Assembly: GCA_030770535.1 (NCBI GenBank)
Contig: JASVEC010000027.1
Span: 372,001-436,000 of the forward strand
From: Batkoa obscura
Taxonomy: Eukaryota; Entomophthoromycota; Entomophthoromycetes; Entomophthorales; Batkoaceae
Direction of reading: 5' to 3'
Length of the DNA stretch: 64,000 nt
Shown here: positions 11,211 through 22,544 of the stretch, one piece after another
Layout of the letters: each line of letters opens with the position of its first letter
How positions within the stretch are numbered: position 1 is the first letter of the stretch
The notes under the pieces: generated by a model
What the model was told of the DNA's origin: nothing
Databases searched by the model: none
Seen by the model: the letters and a program-made list of their open reading frames with translations, nothing else
Program-made: the position numbers and the translations under genes

Positions 11211-12155
11211 ATGAACTTTTTATTTTTGTTTGCTTTAGTGGTATCTATACTATCGATCTGTACTATTTCTGAAGAAATCAAGTGTAATCAAAACAATTGC
11301 GACTTACCTCCGATCTTTAACTGTAAAACCCCAGGCCATTTTGCATTAACTTTTGATGATGGGCCAACTGAATATACCGATGAAATATTAAACATTCTCA
11401 AAGAGCATAAGGTAATAGCAACCTTTTTTGTATTAGGTGTCCAGCTTGAGAAAAACGAGCTCAAAAGTAAACTGGTTCGCACCTTTAAAGAAGGTCATAC
11501 CATTGCATCCCATTCTTATTCTCACCCTAAATTTTTAGAAAGAAATGACCAACAGGTAGTAGAAGAAATTAAGAAAACGGAAAACCTTATATTTGATATT
11601 ATTGGGAAAAGACCAGTATTTTTCAGGTTTCCTTATCTTAGCATGGACCAACGTGTACAAAGAATTATCGCTTCTTTAGGCTATCAAAATATACATGTTT
11701 CAGTAGATTCTTTTGACTGGAGAGAGAAGAGTGGTAATTCAGATATGATCCGATGGAATATCATTAATGGCGTCAAAAACTCAGATCCAACTAAAAACTC
11801 CTTTATTTCTTTACAGCATGAAACCACTTTACCTAGATTAGCCAAATTGCCTGATATCATTAGGTTTATCAGAGAGAAAAAATATGAATTTGTAAATATG
11901 GAGACTTGCTTAGGTGTTTCCTCTGGCTATCAGGTAGATAAATTAAAATTAAAAAACGATGAGAAAAAAGATAACATAAATAATAATATTAAATCCAATA
12001 CAAATACTACTTCGATCGGTATATCTTCAAGTACCACTTCCTCGACTCTTTCATCAAAGCCACTTGATAAAAATAGCAATTCATCTTCAAATGGTGCATT
12101 AGATCATTTTTCGGTGTTATCATTATTAAGCCTGACTATTGTTTTATTATTTTGA
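11211..12155 (+). CDS. Chitin/polysaccharide deacetylase, secreted and GPI-anchored
   Basis: A single-exon frame of 314 residues, a typical length for fungal chitin deacetylases (carbohydrate esterase family 4). Residues 1-20 form a signal peptide. The NodB domain shows motif 1 TFDDGP (47-52, D49/D50), motif 2 SHSYSHP with metal ligands H101 and H105, motif 3 RFPY (139-142, normally RPPY), motif 4 DSFDW (166-170) and motif 5 with H203 in LQHE. All catalytic residues are present. A Ser/Thr/Asn-rich linker (about 240-297) leads to a hydrophobic tail, suggesting a GPI anchor and a cell-wall or plasma-membrane location. The expected reaction removes acetyl groups from N-acetylglucosamine in chitin, giving chitosan. 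Confidence 0.9.
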   Translation: MNFLFLFALVVSILSICTISEEIKCNQNNCDLPPIFNCKTPGHFALTFDDGPTEYTDEILNILKEHKVIATFFVLGVQLEKNELKSKLVRTFKEGHTIASHSYSHPKFLERNDQQVVEEIKKTENLIFDIIGKRPVFFRFPYLSMDQRVQRIIASLGYQNIHVSVDSFDWREKSGNSDMIRWNIINGVKNSDPTKNSFISLQHETTLPRLAKLPDIIRFIREKKYEFVNMETCLGVSSGYQVDKLKLKNDEKKDNINNNIKSNTNTTSIGISSSTTSSTLSSKPLDKNSNSSSNGALDHFSVLSLLSLTIVLLF

Positions 12156-13068
12156 AAATAAATATATTCATTTTACTTTATAAATGCTGACTTAAATTAA
12201 TAAATTGCTAATTAAAGTACTAGAAATTCGCTTTTAAACTAGTTTTTAAATAACAGAATACACCTTTTTATTTTTAACTTTTCATGTACATTTATCATCC
12301 CTTTTTGTTATTTAATTTTATTTTGATAATAGTTTATAATGAATATAAATCTGATAAATCTTTTATTTAGATAAATTAATTTTTTATACAAATTCCTGAG
12401 ATAACGATTTTCCCAAGTGATCCAACGAAGCAAATTTAGAGAAGAAGTGGTGAAGATGTCTGTGTTTCTTTTAAAAGGGGTCTCTTAATTCTCAACTACA
12501 AAAACGTATAATTTAGCGATGATTTCTGATTTAGTTACAGCATCTTAAATATTTTTTTTGAAAATTCAAGCTAGAATAAATACCACTTCAAAAGTCAGCT
12601 TTATCAAGATCTTTAAAGAATTAAATATTTAAATATATTATTTTCAATTTATGTTCAAAAAGTAAAATTGTTACAATTTTTATGTATTTTATATTGAAAA
12701 ATTTATAGATATATATGCAAGTACTAAAGTTCACTAACTTCTTTAATTTAATTTAGTTTAATTTACTATTGTACAATGTAAAAAATGACCAGTTGTGAGA
12801 GCAAGCAATTTTTATTTCCTACATTAACTGGAAGACTATAATTTGATTTCAATTAATATAATTATCGAACAATAAATAATAGTCATACCTTTTAAGTGTT
12901 CTTATAATTGTACATATTTCTTATAAAAGTTGTATCTGTATATTTTCATTACTCTATTTTTTCAAAACTTATTTAAATATAACTTTTTATTTTGTTACTT
13001 AAGTATTTCATAAATAATCTTGGTTTCCTTGACAAAGAATCTTCACTTTAAAATAAAGTTATTTTTGT
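12156..13068. other. Intergenic, nothing seen
   Basis: AT-rich; no gene, RNA or repeat recognised. Confidence 0.5.
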
Positions 13069-13176
13069 ATATGAGGATATATTTTTTTGTTTAAGAATTT
13101 TACTAACAATTTTTCCACTCAAATAGCGCTTAAAAAATGGAAAAAGTGATGAAACCAAAAAAAACATCCCCATGTA
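13069..13176 (+). mobile_element. Miniature element family A, copy 5
   Basis: Full length, from ATATGAGGATATATTTTTTT to ACATCCCCATGT. The complementary strand is open through the whole element. Confidence 0.9.
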
Positions 13177-14004
13177 TAATTGTTTTGCTGTCGAACCAAT
13201 AACGTCATTATTATTTTGAACAAAAATACTAAAGTAATATATAAAACACTCCCACATCACCAAGAAGCAAATATGTAAGTATCAATAAACTTGGCCTGTT
13301 TGTCAACGCGGATAGTAGTTTTGGAAATAGGAGTTACCTATTAAAGAGCGCTAATTGCTATCAAAATCTTTAATATTCCTTAATATTAAAGCTTTTTTCC
13401 GGCCTTTTTTTGAAGTTTTATTCTTATACATTGTGTGCTTATAATTTTTTACAGTCATATTAAATTTCATGTACAACTTTTTGTTCAAGTTTATACCACA
13501 ACTTATATAATTATATATATATATCTTTCTGTATTAGTTTAAGTCATAAACGCCAGAATTTTCAAGTGGAATTTTAAATAATTTTAGTAAGGGAACTATA
13601 TTCTAGCGAAGCTTCTTTCTCTTTTGCAAAAAACTTTTCAATCCCACCTTTTTATTGACAAAAGCCGTCATGCATACACTTTTTCAATGTTCTTTTCATT
13701 TCATACTTGTCCATAATAGTTAAAGCCCCCCTAAGGTTGTTGCTATAAATAATTCTTTAATCTTTTATACTCTAAACGTCATTCTACCAGGTCTTAGCAT
13801 CTATATTACAAATGTTTTGTATTCAAATGGGCTAACAATATGAAAGTAAGAAAAAAATCAAGATTATTGATGAAAATAAATACCAGCTTTGATTCATAGC
13901 CGAAAAGCTATAATACAAGTAATCCAGGTCAAAAAGCTACTCTTATAACGCCAGCTCATATAGCACGCCTCATTTTCATTCGAGTCAATTTAAACAAAAA
14001 AAAA
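13177..14004. other. Intergenic, nothing certain
   Basis: No gene seen. By position it should hold the lost 5' half of the secreted-protein copy that follows, but I could not recognise it. Confidence 0.4.
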
Positions 14005-14266
14005 AGCTTCAGATTTGCTTAATTTTCGTGCTTCCACTAGCCTCGGAGCTTACTAAGTTAATTATCTGAATTCGTACAATGTAATTCAATCTGGAACTAC
14101 TTATGGTTAGTCTCTCAGATCATACTCTGGTACTAGTTTAGGTAATAACGCCGCTATTATTTCTAATGTAACTGGATCTGTTGGTAATTTGAATAACTAT
14201 GGTTTATCTACTGGATTAGGTGTTATTGATACTAGAACTAGCTTCAATGGTTACAACAACGCTACA
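14005..14266 (+). pseudogene. Decayed copy of the Ser/Gly/Asn-rich secreted protein gene at 32427-33110
   Basis: From about 14093 the frame reads GTTYG, stop, SLRSYSGTSLGNNAAIISN and later STGLGVI, then TSFNGYNNAT. The intact gene's C-terminus reads GTSYGQSIGPYSSTNAGNNV and later STGVGII, then TNFNGFNKAT. An in-frame TAG, the loss of the final stop and the absence of a recognisable 5' half show it is dead. Similarity upstream (14005-14092) is weak. It sits 0.9 kb upstream of the second pseudogene, in the same order and relative orientation as the intact pair. Confidence 0.75.
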
Positions 14267-14741
14267 CCATATCATCAATTTATTAATAAAAATTTAATTT
14301 TAAAACTGTTTCAAAAGTAGCTAAGCTACCTTTATTTCATGCAAATAGTCATTTATAGTTAAATTAACTTTCAAAATTTATATTTTTATTACTAATTAAT
14401 GGATCATATTTAAATATTGGAACTATTCAGGCTTAACGTAGATTTTTGCAACTAAGGATTTTATTTTTAGTTGCTACAATTATAAACAATTATTTCAAAT
14501 CAAATATATTTGTGCTATAAACACATTTCACTCTGTCAGGATTAAAGTTAATTTAGAATATGTCTATAAAAGGCATAGCAATATATGAAATTCAACTCAA
14601 ATGGAGTTATGTTTTTAACTTTAGTTATATTTAAAAGTTGAAAAGAATAATGTGCTTTTAAACTTAAGCTTTATTATCATTTTGTAATCATTTTTACACT
14701 AGTTATAAAATCATAAATCTTGATAAAAAATGGCAATAAAT

Positions 14742-14848
14742 ATATAAAGGTGCTTTTTTTGGTTTCATCACTTTTTCTGTTTCTTAGATGCTATTTGAGT
14801 GGAAAAATTATTAGTGAAATTCTTAAACAAAAAAACACATCCCCATAT
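14742..14848 (-). mobile_element. Miniature element family A, copy 6
   Basis: Full length, reverse orientation. It lies between the two secreted-protein pseudogenes; the matching interval of the intact locus (31421-32426) lacks it, so it probably arrived after the duplication. Confidence 0.88.
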
Positions 14849-15176
14849 GATGACTTTTAATCATTTATTTGGGGTTTATATTGCTTTTAGTGCTTCCCTT
14901 TTTATAGACGATGTACTATTTAGCTCATAAATTTTTAAACAATGTATCAAATCGTTGAAGAACTGAAATGATGGTTGTTATAATTATAAAAATAAAGCAT
15001 CATAATGCTGCCTTTACTTCTAACAATAAACCACTTGGAGGTCTAACTCCTTCAAGATTTAAAAAAAATATTATAATGCTTAAATGTAATAAATACTAAT
15101 AAATAAAAATTAAACCAGTTCTTTGAACCAAATAAATGTGTAAAAGTGAACAAAAAGTACTCTAAACACTCAAAAA

Positions 15177-15596
15177 ATATTAACTGCATCTAAAATTCTT
15201 TATCTCCCTACTATCACTATTATTTTAGAGTCTAATCCAAGTAGCCCCGTCAATTATAAAGTAAAATATAACCTCAAATTTGAAAAACTTGGCCCTCTCA
15301 TTGGTCGAATTAAATATAGAATGGGTTCTTATTGTTTTATTCTGTATGATAGCTAATTATCTACCTTCATATTCAAAATTTTAAAAGTTACTTTCGACCT
15401 TATCTGCGCTTCTGCATTTAGAGAGGCAAGTAGTGATGGTGAATTCGGTTTAAACTTTGAAAATTGTTCAAACGATAATATTAAAATCAATTTCTCCGAA
15501 TCTAGAACTAGCACCAAATCTGAAGTTGAATTCAATTGCGTTAATACTGATTAATATAGTTTATATTATAACGGTATTGGAAATATTTCTGGTTAG
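15177..15596 (+). pseudogene. Decayed copy of the small Cys-containing secreted protein gene at 30977-31405
   Basis: The reading resembles the intact protein from signal peptide to end. ILTASKILYLPTITIIL matches MLNVSKVLLFSTLFGIL; NYKVKYNLKFEKLGP matches NYEVKCSSNFKKLSH; IKYRMGSYC matches IKYRMDCYC. The tail SSDGEFGLNFENCSNDN, then STKSEVEFNCVNTD and NGIGNISG matches the last 60 residues. There is no ATG at the expected start, a middle segment is lost (frame change near 15345), and a TAA replaces Gln near 15550. Two cysteines have been replaced. Confidence 0.8.
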
Positions 15597-16111
15597 TTTA
15601 GTAAAATATGAAACATAATTGTAAAATTTTATTACACAATTTCGGTATTTTAACCAATATAATTTTATTTAATTTTATAGCTAAATAATAATTAGCTTGT
15701 ACATAAAAGTGGCTACTCAACTTACATTATAAACATAACCTTAATTTAGAATACATTATTTTGTAATCATACTATAAAAGGATAGAATAATTATTAGTTT
15801 AATTAAATACCTGCTTTAGTTAAAGCAACTTTATACACAAAAATGTCTAGAATACAGTATTTTAATTGTTGATAATATGCTTCAAGGAGAGAAAAAAGTG
15901 TAAGCAAACCATTGCTTTAAACTTTGATGGTAGTTTATGATAATTATGTATTTATTACCGAGTTTTTTATATCACCGGAAGAGGAAAGTCCTTAATCAGT
16001 TTAATAGTATAATATAAATAGATTTAAATAGGTAGTAAAGGAAAGAAAGGGCTATAGAGACAATAAATTTTAATCTACTTGATTTTATTATACTTTCTAA
16101 AAATTACTATA
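15597..16111. other. Intergenic, nothing seen
   Basis: AT-rich flank of the pseudogene; no gene or repeat recognised. Confidence 0.5.
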
Positions 16112-16449
16112 GGGGAGGGTCAAAAATTTTGTAGGATGAAGAGGTTGTAGGTGTAGTGTTTTAGGCTTTTTGTACTAGTTTATTACTTAGATTATAATTG
16201 CAACATGTACCGAGTTTTGTATTAATAATTGACCACTTTTGAGATACAATAAAAAGCTAAGCTATTTGAAAAAACCATACATTTCACTAATACTCACCTT
16301 TGAAGCTTAGTTTAAATCTTAAAGACAGGAAATCTAATTAAGATAGAGCTCAGCGCATACTATAATTACAACACATACAACAAACTAGTTCAAGAAACCT
16401 AACACACTACAACTAAAACACCTTAATCCTAGGACTTTTTTATATCCCC
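16112..16449. mobile_element. Possible degraded miniature element with long inverted ends
   Basis: The first ~95 bp (GGGGAGGGTCAAAAA..., GTTGTAGG, GTACTAGTTTATT) resemble the inverse of the last ~90 bp (GGGGATATAAAAAAGTCC..., TTGTAGTGTGTTAGG, GAACTAGTTTGTT). The arms are roughly 65-70 percent alike with gaps. There is no coding frame. Only one copy is in the window, so the family is unproven. Confidence 0.4.
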
Positions 16450-17467
16450 ATCACATTATTAAAGCAAAAACAAATATCAAGTTAATTTAGTTTTTAGTAT
16501 AGTTTAATTTAACTGCAAAAATTCAGAAGTAAATATCTTATCAGAAGTTAGTATTAAATATCACTTAATTTCAAACATAATTAAAGCATATAAAACAAAT
16601 TCATACAGAATTTATCTAAATTTAATCTTTTATTTTTAAAATGATGAGATCATGAGTAAAACTATACAAAAAATAGTATTATTTAATATCTCATAAAATG
16701 ATTGAAAATAAAAATGTATTAAAGAATATGGGGTGAACGTGGTAAAGTATACTATATGACTGCAAAAAATGTTTTTATATTCTTAAAATTTTAGCCTTCA
16801 CCCCACTTTATTCGAATCAGTTGGGTTTAAAGAATCTAGTTTGTGATAATTAACTGTAATAAAGTTGAAATCTGAAATCCAAATCAATATTTTATTTTTA
16901 TTTTAAACAAATACACCTTTAGGTTATGCTTTTAATGTCTTGAATATCTTAAGTAATATCAAATAAAACCCCAAATTCTTTAAAAATTTTAATTATCTAA
17001 ATATGTCTTACTTAGAAAACTTTGTTATTTCCACCCCAATTTTGGGCTTTGTTTTGTATTTCCTTTGGATTTAACGGTGGTTGATCGGTTGATCAAGTTA
17101 TCTATTCATAGATAAGTATATTTCCACCATTTATTAATATCGAAAAATTCTCTGTAAAAACGACTTTAGTGGCAATAGTATAAAATATATTATTATATTA
17201 AACATATTGAAGTTAAAGTCTATATAAAACTTCAAGCTTCGGGGTTTTCTACATGATAAAACTATTATTTTTGAAAGCCTCAATTTATGGCCTTTTCAGA
17301 ATACATAAAAGTACGTATTAAGTTTTACATTATGCGATTTTCCTTTAAAAAAAAGCTGGGAAATTTATCTGCAAAACATTTTAAAACGGTGCTATAATTT
17401 AAGTAGAATATTTACTTAACCAATTCTTAAATTATGCAGATCGCATATTGATTTTTTAATAAAAAAG
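16450..17467. other. Intergenic, nothing seen
   Basis: AT-rich sequence upstream of the aquaporin gene; no gene or repeat recognised. Confidence 0.5.
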
Positions 17468-17475
17468 TATATAAA
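17468..17475 (+). promoter_or_regulatory. TATA box of the aquaglyceroporin gene
   Basis: TATATAAA lies 52 bp upstream of the ATG at 17527. Confidence 0.5.
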
Positions 17476-17526
17476 TAAACCTATTATCTACTAACTTCCA
17501 AATAAAATAATTTATTTTAATAAAAC

Positions 17527-18540
17527 ATGGCTACAGTTGATAAAAATACCGCTGCCCTTGGTGGAAATTTTGAAAATCCAGTAGTCTTCCCTACTAGCAA
17601 TGCTATTGTACCAAATGAAAGAGCTTCAATTGATAACAATTCTTTAAATCGTTATCAAATCCACGATGCTGGCATTAAACAGGAATATCGACACCAATAC
17701 AGTGATACTACCCGCGTTGAAAATGGAGCTGACTTTGACTTGGCTAAGTTAAGTGCCTACGGTAGATTTCGTTATAATTTGAGAGAATACTTTGCTGAAT
17801 TTTTGGGCACTTTAATTTTGGTTACTTTTGGTGATGGTGCAGTTGCACTTGCAGTAACCAATGCTAATGCTAAAGGTTCTGGAGCAATTATTATTTCATT
17901 GGGTTTTGCTTTTGCTTTAATGTTAGCCGTCTTTATTGCTAGCCCTGTTTCTGGAGCTCATGTAAACCCTGCTATCACTTTAGCAAATGCTCTTTTAAGA
18001 GGCTTTCCTTGGAAAAAGGTGCCTGGTTATATGTTTGCCCAACTATTCGGAGCTTTTTGCGGGGCTTGTTTAGTTATGTTATTTAATTATCCTGCTATTG
18101 ATCTATTTGACGGTGGTATTAGAGCTACCAGTGGGAACCTTGCTACTGCTGGAATCTTTGCTACATATCCAGCTCCAAATGTAACTACTGCAAATGCATT
18201 CTTTATTGAAATGTTAAGTACCGCTTTCTTAATTCTTGGCATCCTTGGTATTAATGATGAGAGACATGCCACTCCTTCTTGGTTAGCTCCTATTGCATGC
18301 GGGTTTACAATAGGTGCCATTAGTTTTAGTACTGGTTGGTTAACCGGATTTGCTTTGAATCCAGCCAGAGATATGGGACCAAGATTATTTACGATGGCAG
18401 CAGGCTGGGGCACAGAGCCGTTCACTGCAGCAAATCATTATTTTTGGGTACCATTAATTGCACCTTTTTTTGGAGCCATCTTTGGTATTATTGTATATGA
18501 CTTTTTCATAGCACCACCTTTAGTTAAAAGAGTCATTTAA
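17527..18540 (+). CDS. Aquaglyceroporin (MIP family channel)
   Basis: A single-exon frame of 337 residues. The first ~80 residues form a hydrophilic cytoplasmic tail, as in fungal Fps1-like channels. The channel core follows with six membrane helices and two half-helices. The first NPA motif lies at N147-P148-A149 (SGAHVNPAITLANALL) and the second at N278-P279-A280, followed by R281-D282 (ALNPARDMGPRLF). Asp directly after NPAR marks the glycerol-conducting GlpF subgroup rather than strict water channels. Expected role: passive flow of glycerol, and some water, across the plasma membrane for osmotic control. The gene is more GC-rich than its surroundings, consistent with high expression. No neighbours are functionally linked. 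Confidence 0.93.
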   Translation: MATVDKNTAALGGNFENPVVFPTSNAIVPNERASIDNNSLNRYQIHDAGIKQEYRHQYSDTTRVENGADFDLAKLSAYGRFRYNLREYFAEFLGTLILVTFGDGAVALAVTNANAKGSGAIIISLGFAFALMLAVFIASPVSGAHVNPAITLANALLRGFPWKKVPGYMFAQLFGAFCGACLVMLFNYPAIDLFDGGIRATSGNLATAGIFATYPAPNVTTANAFFIEMLSTAFLILGILGINDERHATPSWLAPIACGFTIGAISFSTGWLTGFALNPARDMGPRLFTMAAGWGTEPFTAANHYFWVPLIAPFFGAIFGIIVYDFFIAPPLVKRVI

Positions 18541-20490
18541 ATGAACCCTTCATCTTCATTATATATATAAAAATAAACATCTTTTTAAATTTAACTAATC
18601 CCTTTCTCTAGGATTTTGTAAATTTTTAACCATTACTTTTTATCATAGTGTATCTTCATTAGGTTTTATTTAGACAATACGATATCATGCCATTAATCTG
18701 AGTAAATACGGTAAATTTTTATCTGAATGATACATTCTAATCTTTTAGTTTATTGATTTATTCTGGAGTCTAAACTAGACGTTGTGTCCAACAGATTTAG
18801 AATTTTATTTGACTAAAATTGTAAGCTTTAATTTAAATTAAAATCGTTAGCTGTGTGCTTAAATTTTGCATAAAAAAGCTCAAATAATATTTGAAGGCTG
18901 TTAGTTAAATCAAAAGGTCTAGGCCATCAATTTCAAACTTGTAATCTTTAATTAGCTAATTTTACTGGTTATTTTTTATTGCATAGTATGTTAACGGTTT
19001 ATAAACGGTTATTTTAAAGGCGGGAGTTACAATTATATATATTTAATTTAATTTTATAGTTGTAATGCAAAATTAATTTTCAAAAATAGTATTCATAATT
19101 GGTTTTATTAGTTGGTTGTATTCATAAAAATGTTGCAAGGTAATGGAGCACAAATGTAAATAAATTTCGTAGAAATGAGGAGTTTTAATATTAGTTTTCT
19201 AACTTTTGAAATATTTTAAAAGCATGAGCCCAGTTTATAAAAGGGTGGCGTTTCGTATCTAGCCAAACAGTATTTGAGAATACAAAATAGAAATTTTGGA
19301 TAATGCCTTTGATAACAGGTTTTACAAATGACTAATGCTATGTCTATCCCATATTATCTAAACCATACAATCTTATAATAGGTGTAATATTATAAAAAAT
19401 AAAACAATTATCTGAAGTTTTTTTAGAAATATATCAAACTATAACTGATGGCTTATATTTTATCAAAAGAAATATTGACTATAAATTTAATAAAACTACC
19501 AAAGGTGTATTTATCCATTTAGTATTTTTTTAACTAATAGCTAAAACAATAAATTTGTAACGTGCAATTAATTTATAGTTGAATTATTTGATCATTATAT
19601 ATATTAATTAATTTTGAATCTAGCAGTTCTATAATAGTGAAATTTAAGTAAAAAAATTAGCCCTTTGAGTATCAAAAGCCAAAAAAATTTTGTTCGATTG
19701 GGTCAATTTCATTTAAGCCGTGTGAGCAATGTTCGTCTGCGGTACTCAAGTAGCTAATCATACAAAATCAAATCAAAAAAAAAAACACAAAATTTACCTC
19801 GAATTTTAAAAAAAAACTAAAACTAAAACTAAAATTGCTTCAAAGTAAATAAGCATTTTTATTTGAATAGAATTTAACTATTTTTAATTTTAAGCTTAAA
19901 CAGTGAACAAAACGTCGAAGGGTAAGAAGTCGCAACTTTTTAACCAGTATTTTTCTGTCACATTAGCTTTTTGAATTAATTTTAATGCAGTTAATTATCT
20001 ACTACTTTTTCATTTTACTTTAATGAAGGCTTTTAAACTATTTCTACCACTTTTACCAAGGTTGTATTTAATGTAGTTGGTATAATAGCTATTTTTACAT
20101 AGATTAATATAAATATATTGTAGCAATGACAAAAGACTTTAAATTATTCTTCTAACGCTTTTATGATTTAAAGTGCCTTATTACCGCTACTTAAATTCTA
20201 CTTTGTATAAATTATTTATAGCCTTTATTTTACCTTTTATCCCATTTACTTATAGTTGTTTTGTAGCTTTCAATAGTCTATTTGTGATTACAGCATACTT
20301 TACACATTGTTTATATCCAGTACAAAAGATTAGTATCTTTATTTGATGATTTGTTTGATGTCAATAGTGAGAATTTAATAAAATTTGAAATTATTTAAAT
20401 TTCAAAATTACTAAACCATTCAAAACCCGAACATAAAAATTAAGCTCAAAATTTCAAAAGCTTTCTTTTACTCAAAGTAAAGTATAAAAT
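18541..20490. other. Intergenic, nothing supported
   Basis: About 1.9 kb of AT-rich sequence with no frame, tRNA or repeat that I can support. Confidence 0.5.
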
Positions 20491-21207
20491 ATGGGCCTTT
20501 CTGAACCACGCAAGAAGCAACGCATTGGTGAAGATCCACAAAACACAACATGGAGTCAAAGTAAGTGCATCATGCAAAAAATATATAGAAGTTAAACTAA
20601 TCTGGTTTCATTTTAAAGACACCTCCCGCTTTGGTTTTAAAATGCTAGAAAAGATGGGGTGGACACCAGGAAATGGGTTGGGCTTAAATGAGGATGGTTC
20701 AAAGGTTCATATTAAAGCATCAGTTAAAATAGATCAGCGTGGGCTTGGTGCTGATGCTAAGACAGAGGATAACTGGATTGAAAATACATCTGGGTTCTCT
20801 CAGCTTTTAGCCAAGCTCAATGCTGGACAGACTGAAAAGCAAGATGATAAAGAGGAGGAAGAGGTAAAAGATGAAATTAAACCAAAAAAAGAAAAGAAAG
20901 AGAAAAAAGAAAAAAAAGAAAAAAAAAACAAGAAAGAGAAAAGTGATGATAAAAAAACTAAAGAGAGCAAAAAAGAAAAGAAATCGAAAAAAGAGAAAAA
21001 GAGCTCAGATGATGAAACTAGTACTGACAGTAAAAAATCAGTAATAATCACTACCACTAACGTTAGATTACAGTAAGTATACATGTTTGATGGTTTGAAT
21101 TGAATCTAATATAAATTTATAGCTCACGTGCAAAATATGTTAGAAATAAAAGAATGAGTACTAGCGATCCAAGTAATTTAAAAGCTATATTCGGTGTCCG
21201 TGATTAA
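20491..21207 (+). CDS. PXR1: PXR1/PINX1-type G-patch protein
   Basis: Three exons (20491-20560, 20619-21072, 21123-21207) joined in phase. The N-terminus MGLSEPRKKQRIGEDPQNTTW is diagnostic of the Pxr1/Gno1/PinX1 family. The G-patch follows (RFGFKMLEKMGWTPGNGLG, about residues 26-70), then a long Lys/Glu-rich tail (about 105-165). The third exon gives the conserved C-terminal block RAKYVRNKRMSTSD...IFGV. In yeast this nucleolar protein activates the helicase Prp43 for rRNA and snoRNA processing and inhibits telomerase; the same role is inferred here. The start at 20491 rather than the in-frame ATG at 20525 is set by the conserved N-terminus and the 58-bp intron. Confidence 0.92.
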
Positions 21208-21440
21208 ATAGAAATTAAGTTGAACTGCTTTATTTTCGATAGAATTCTATTATTATTTACCCTTTCTGACTCCTTATACTATATCTTCCATCCTTTTATT
21301 AATAAATCTTTTAAGAATGTATATTATACAGGTTAATAAAGTTATACTACATAAAATTATTTTAAAGATATGAAAATAGAAAGATTTTAGAATCTCTAAC
21401 AAAAATAAGTTTATATTTTATTTCTAAAAATGAATTCTAT

Positions 21441-22201
21441 TTATTGAGAAATTTTCAATTCACTAGCCTTTTTGGTGAGAAGTTCCATTTCTTCAGCAAT
21501 TTTTGCTTCCCAAGCTTTATCATCCAACTTAAGAGAGTCTTTAACCTTTTCAATACGTCTTTCAAAAGCCAGCATAGCTTTTTGTTGATTTTTGATTCTT
21601 AAAAACTCTTTTTTATCTAATGAATTGCCCTTCTCTTTACAAGCCAATAAAAACTCGTGGATCTCTTTGGAACTTTTGAAGTTTTTTTCTTCTTTTTCTA
21701 TACGACGACGAGCTTCGGCTTTAACAGTCATAAATGCTTTAAGGTCATTCTCGCCTCCTATATATTCAATGATACCCATAGGTGCGTTATCTCCATGTCT
21801 GTTTCCATTTTTAAATACCCTTGTATATCCACCATCTCTTTCTTTAAATCTTTCAGCTAATTCTTTTAATTTAGGGATAGTTATATCATGTTCCTAATGC
21901 TAATATTAATAACAAGTTATGTAGTTTCTTATTTTGCTTACTCTAACAAAATCTTTACATAAGTTTTCGGAATGTAAGCTGTTTTTTTTAATATGTGTTA
22001 CCATCTAAAGATTAATAATTATCCCTTTTAGCTTATCATATTATTTACCTTATCCGCCAAACGTTGCATTGACTTTGCTTTAACCCAAGTGGTTTCAATA
22101 CGGTCGTTTTTGATCAAAGAGGTTACCATATTCTTTAACATATCCATTCGATGTTGGGTCGTCTTCCGACCCAATTTTTTTAAGTGTTTGCCATGATACA
22201 T
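21441..22201 (-). CDS. Mitochondrial ribosomal protein bL17
   Basis: Three exons on the reverse strand (22201-22049, 22004-21942, 21893-21441; introns 44 and 48 bp) give 222 residues. The bL17 core is at the N-terminus: [20 protein letters not shown], then [20 protein letters not shown], then [20 protein letters not shown] and [17 protein letters not shown]. Like yeast MRPL8 it carries a C-terminal extension of about 95 charged, helical residues that bacterial bL17 lacks. The protein is a large-subunit component of the mitochondrial ribosome near the exit tunnel. The start at 22201 (MYHGKHL) is the first ATG in frame with the core. It is divergently transcribed from the PAB2-like gene, with 343 bp between their starts. 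Confidence 0.9.
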
Positions 22202-22544
22202 TATGTAGGATTAGATATTGAAAATTTGATTATTTTTAGATTGGATTTAAAAACTATCATTACCCATAATTCTAATCCTAATATTTTTGCAATGATGAGC
22301 TTTTGCAAATTATTTGCAGGCATTTTTTTGCAGCTATTGGTTATCATAGACTATTGTGGCCAATGAAAATCAAAATATATCCACAATAGACTAAACTATT
22401 TACCATTTTAAATTAAATCATGAATGAGCAAAGTCGTAATTAAAAATCAAGTATTGAAAAATATTAATTTTATCTTGAATTTTACTTTTGTAAAGGATTG
22501 GAAGAAGAATTTAATATATAAGCTTCAATCAGTAACTATAAAAA

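Noticed and set aside
13048-13263. 71-codon frame on the reverse strand
   Set aside because: Half of it is the miniature element read backwards and the rest has no motif. The openness of the element is reported as a finding instead.
18087-18425. 112-codon frame antisense to the aquaglyceroporin gene
   Set aside because: Mirrors the codons of a strongly supported gene; no motif of its own.
20800-21084. Ser/Phe-rich frame antisense to the PXR1-like gene
   Set aside because: It is the complement of the Lys/Glu-rich tail and has low complexity.
22184-22366. 60-codon frame between the bL17 and PAB2-like genes
   Set aside because: Overlaps the bL17 first exon and the shared promoter region, and has no motif.
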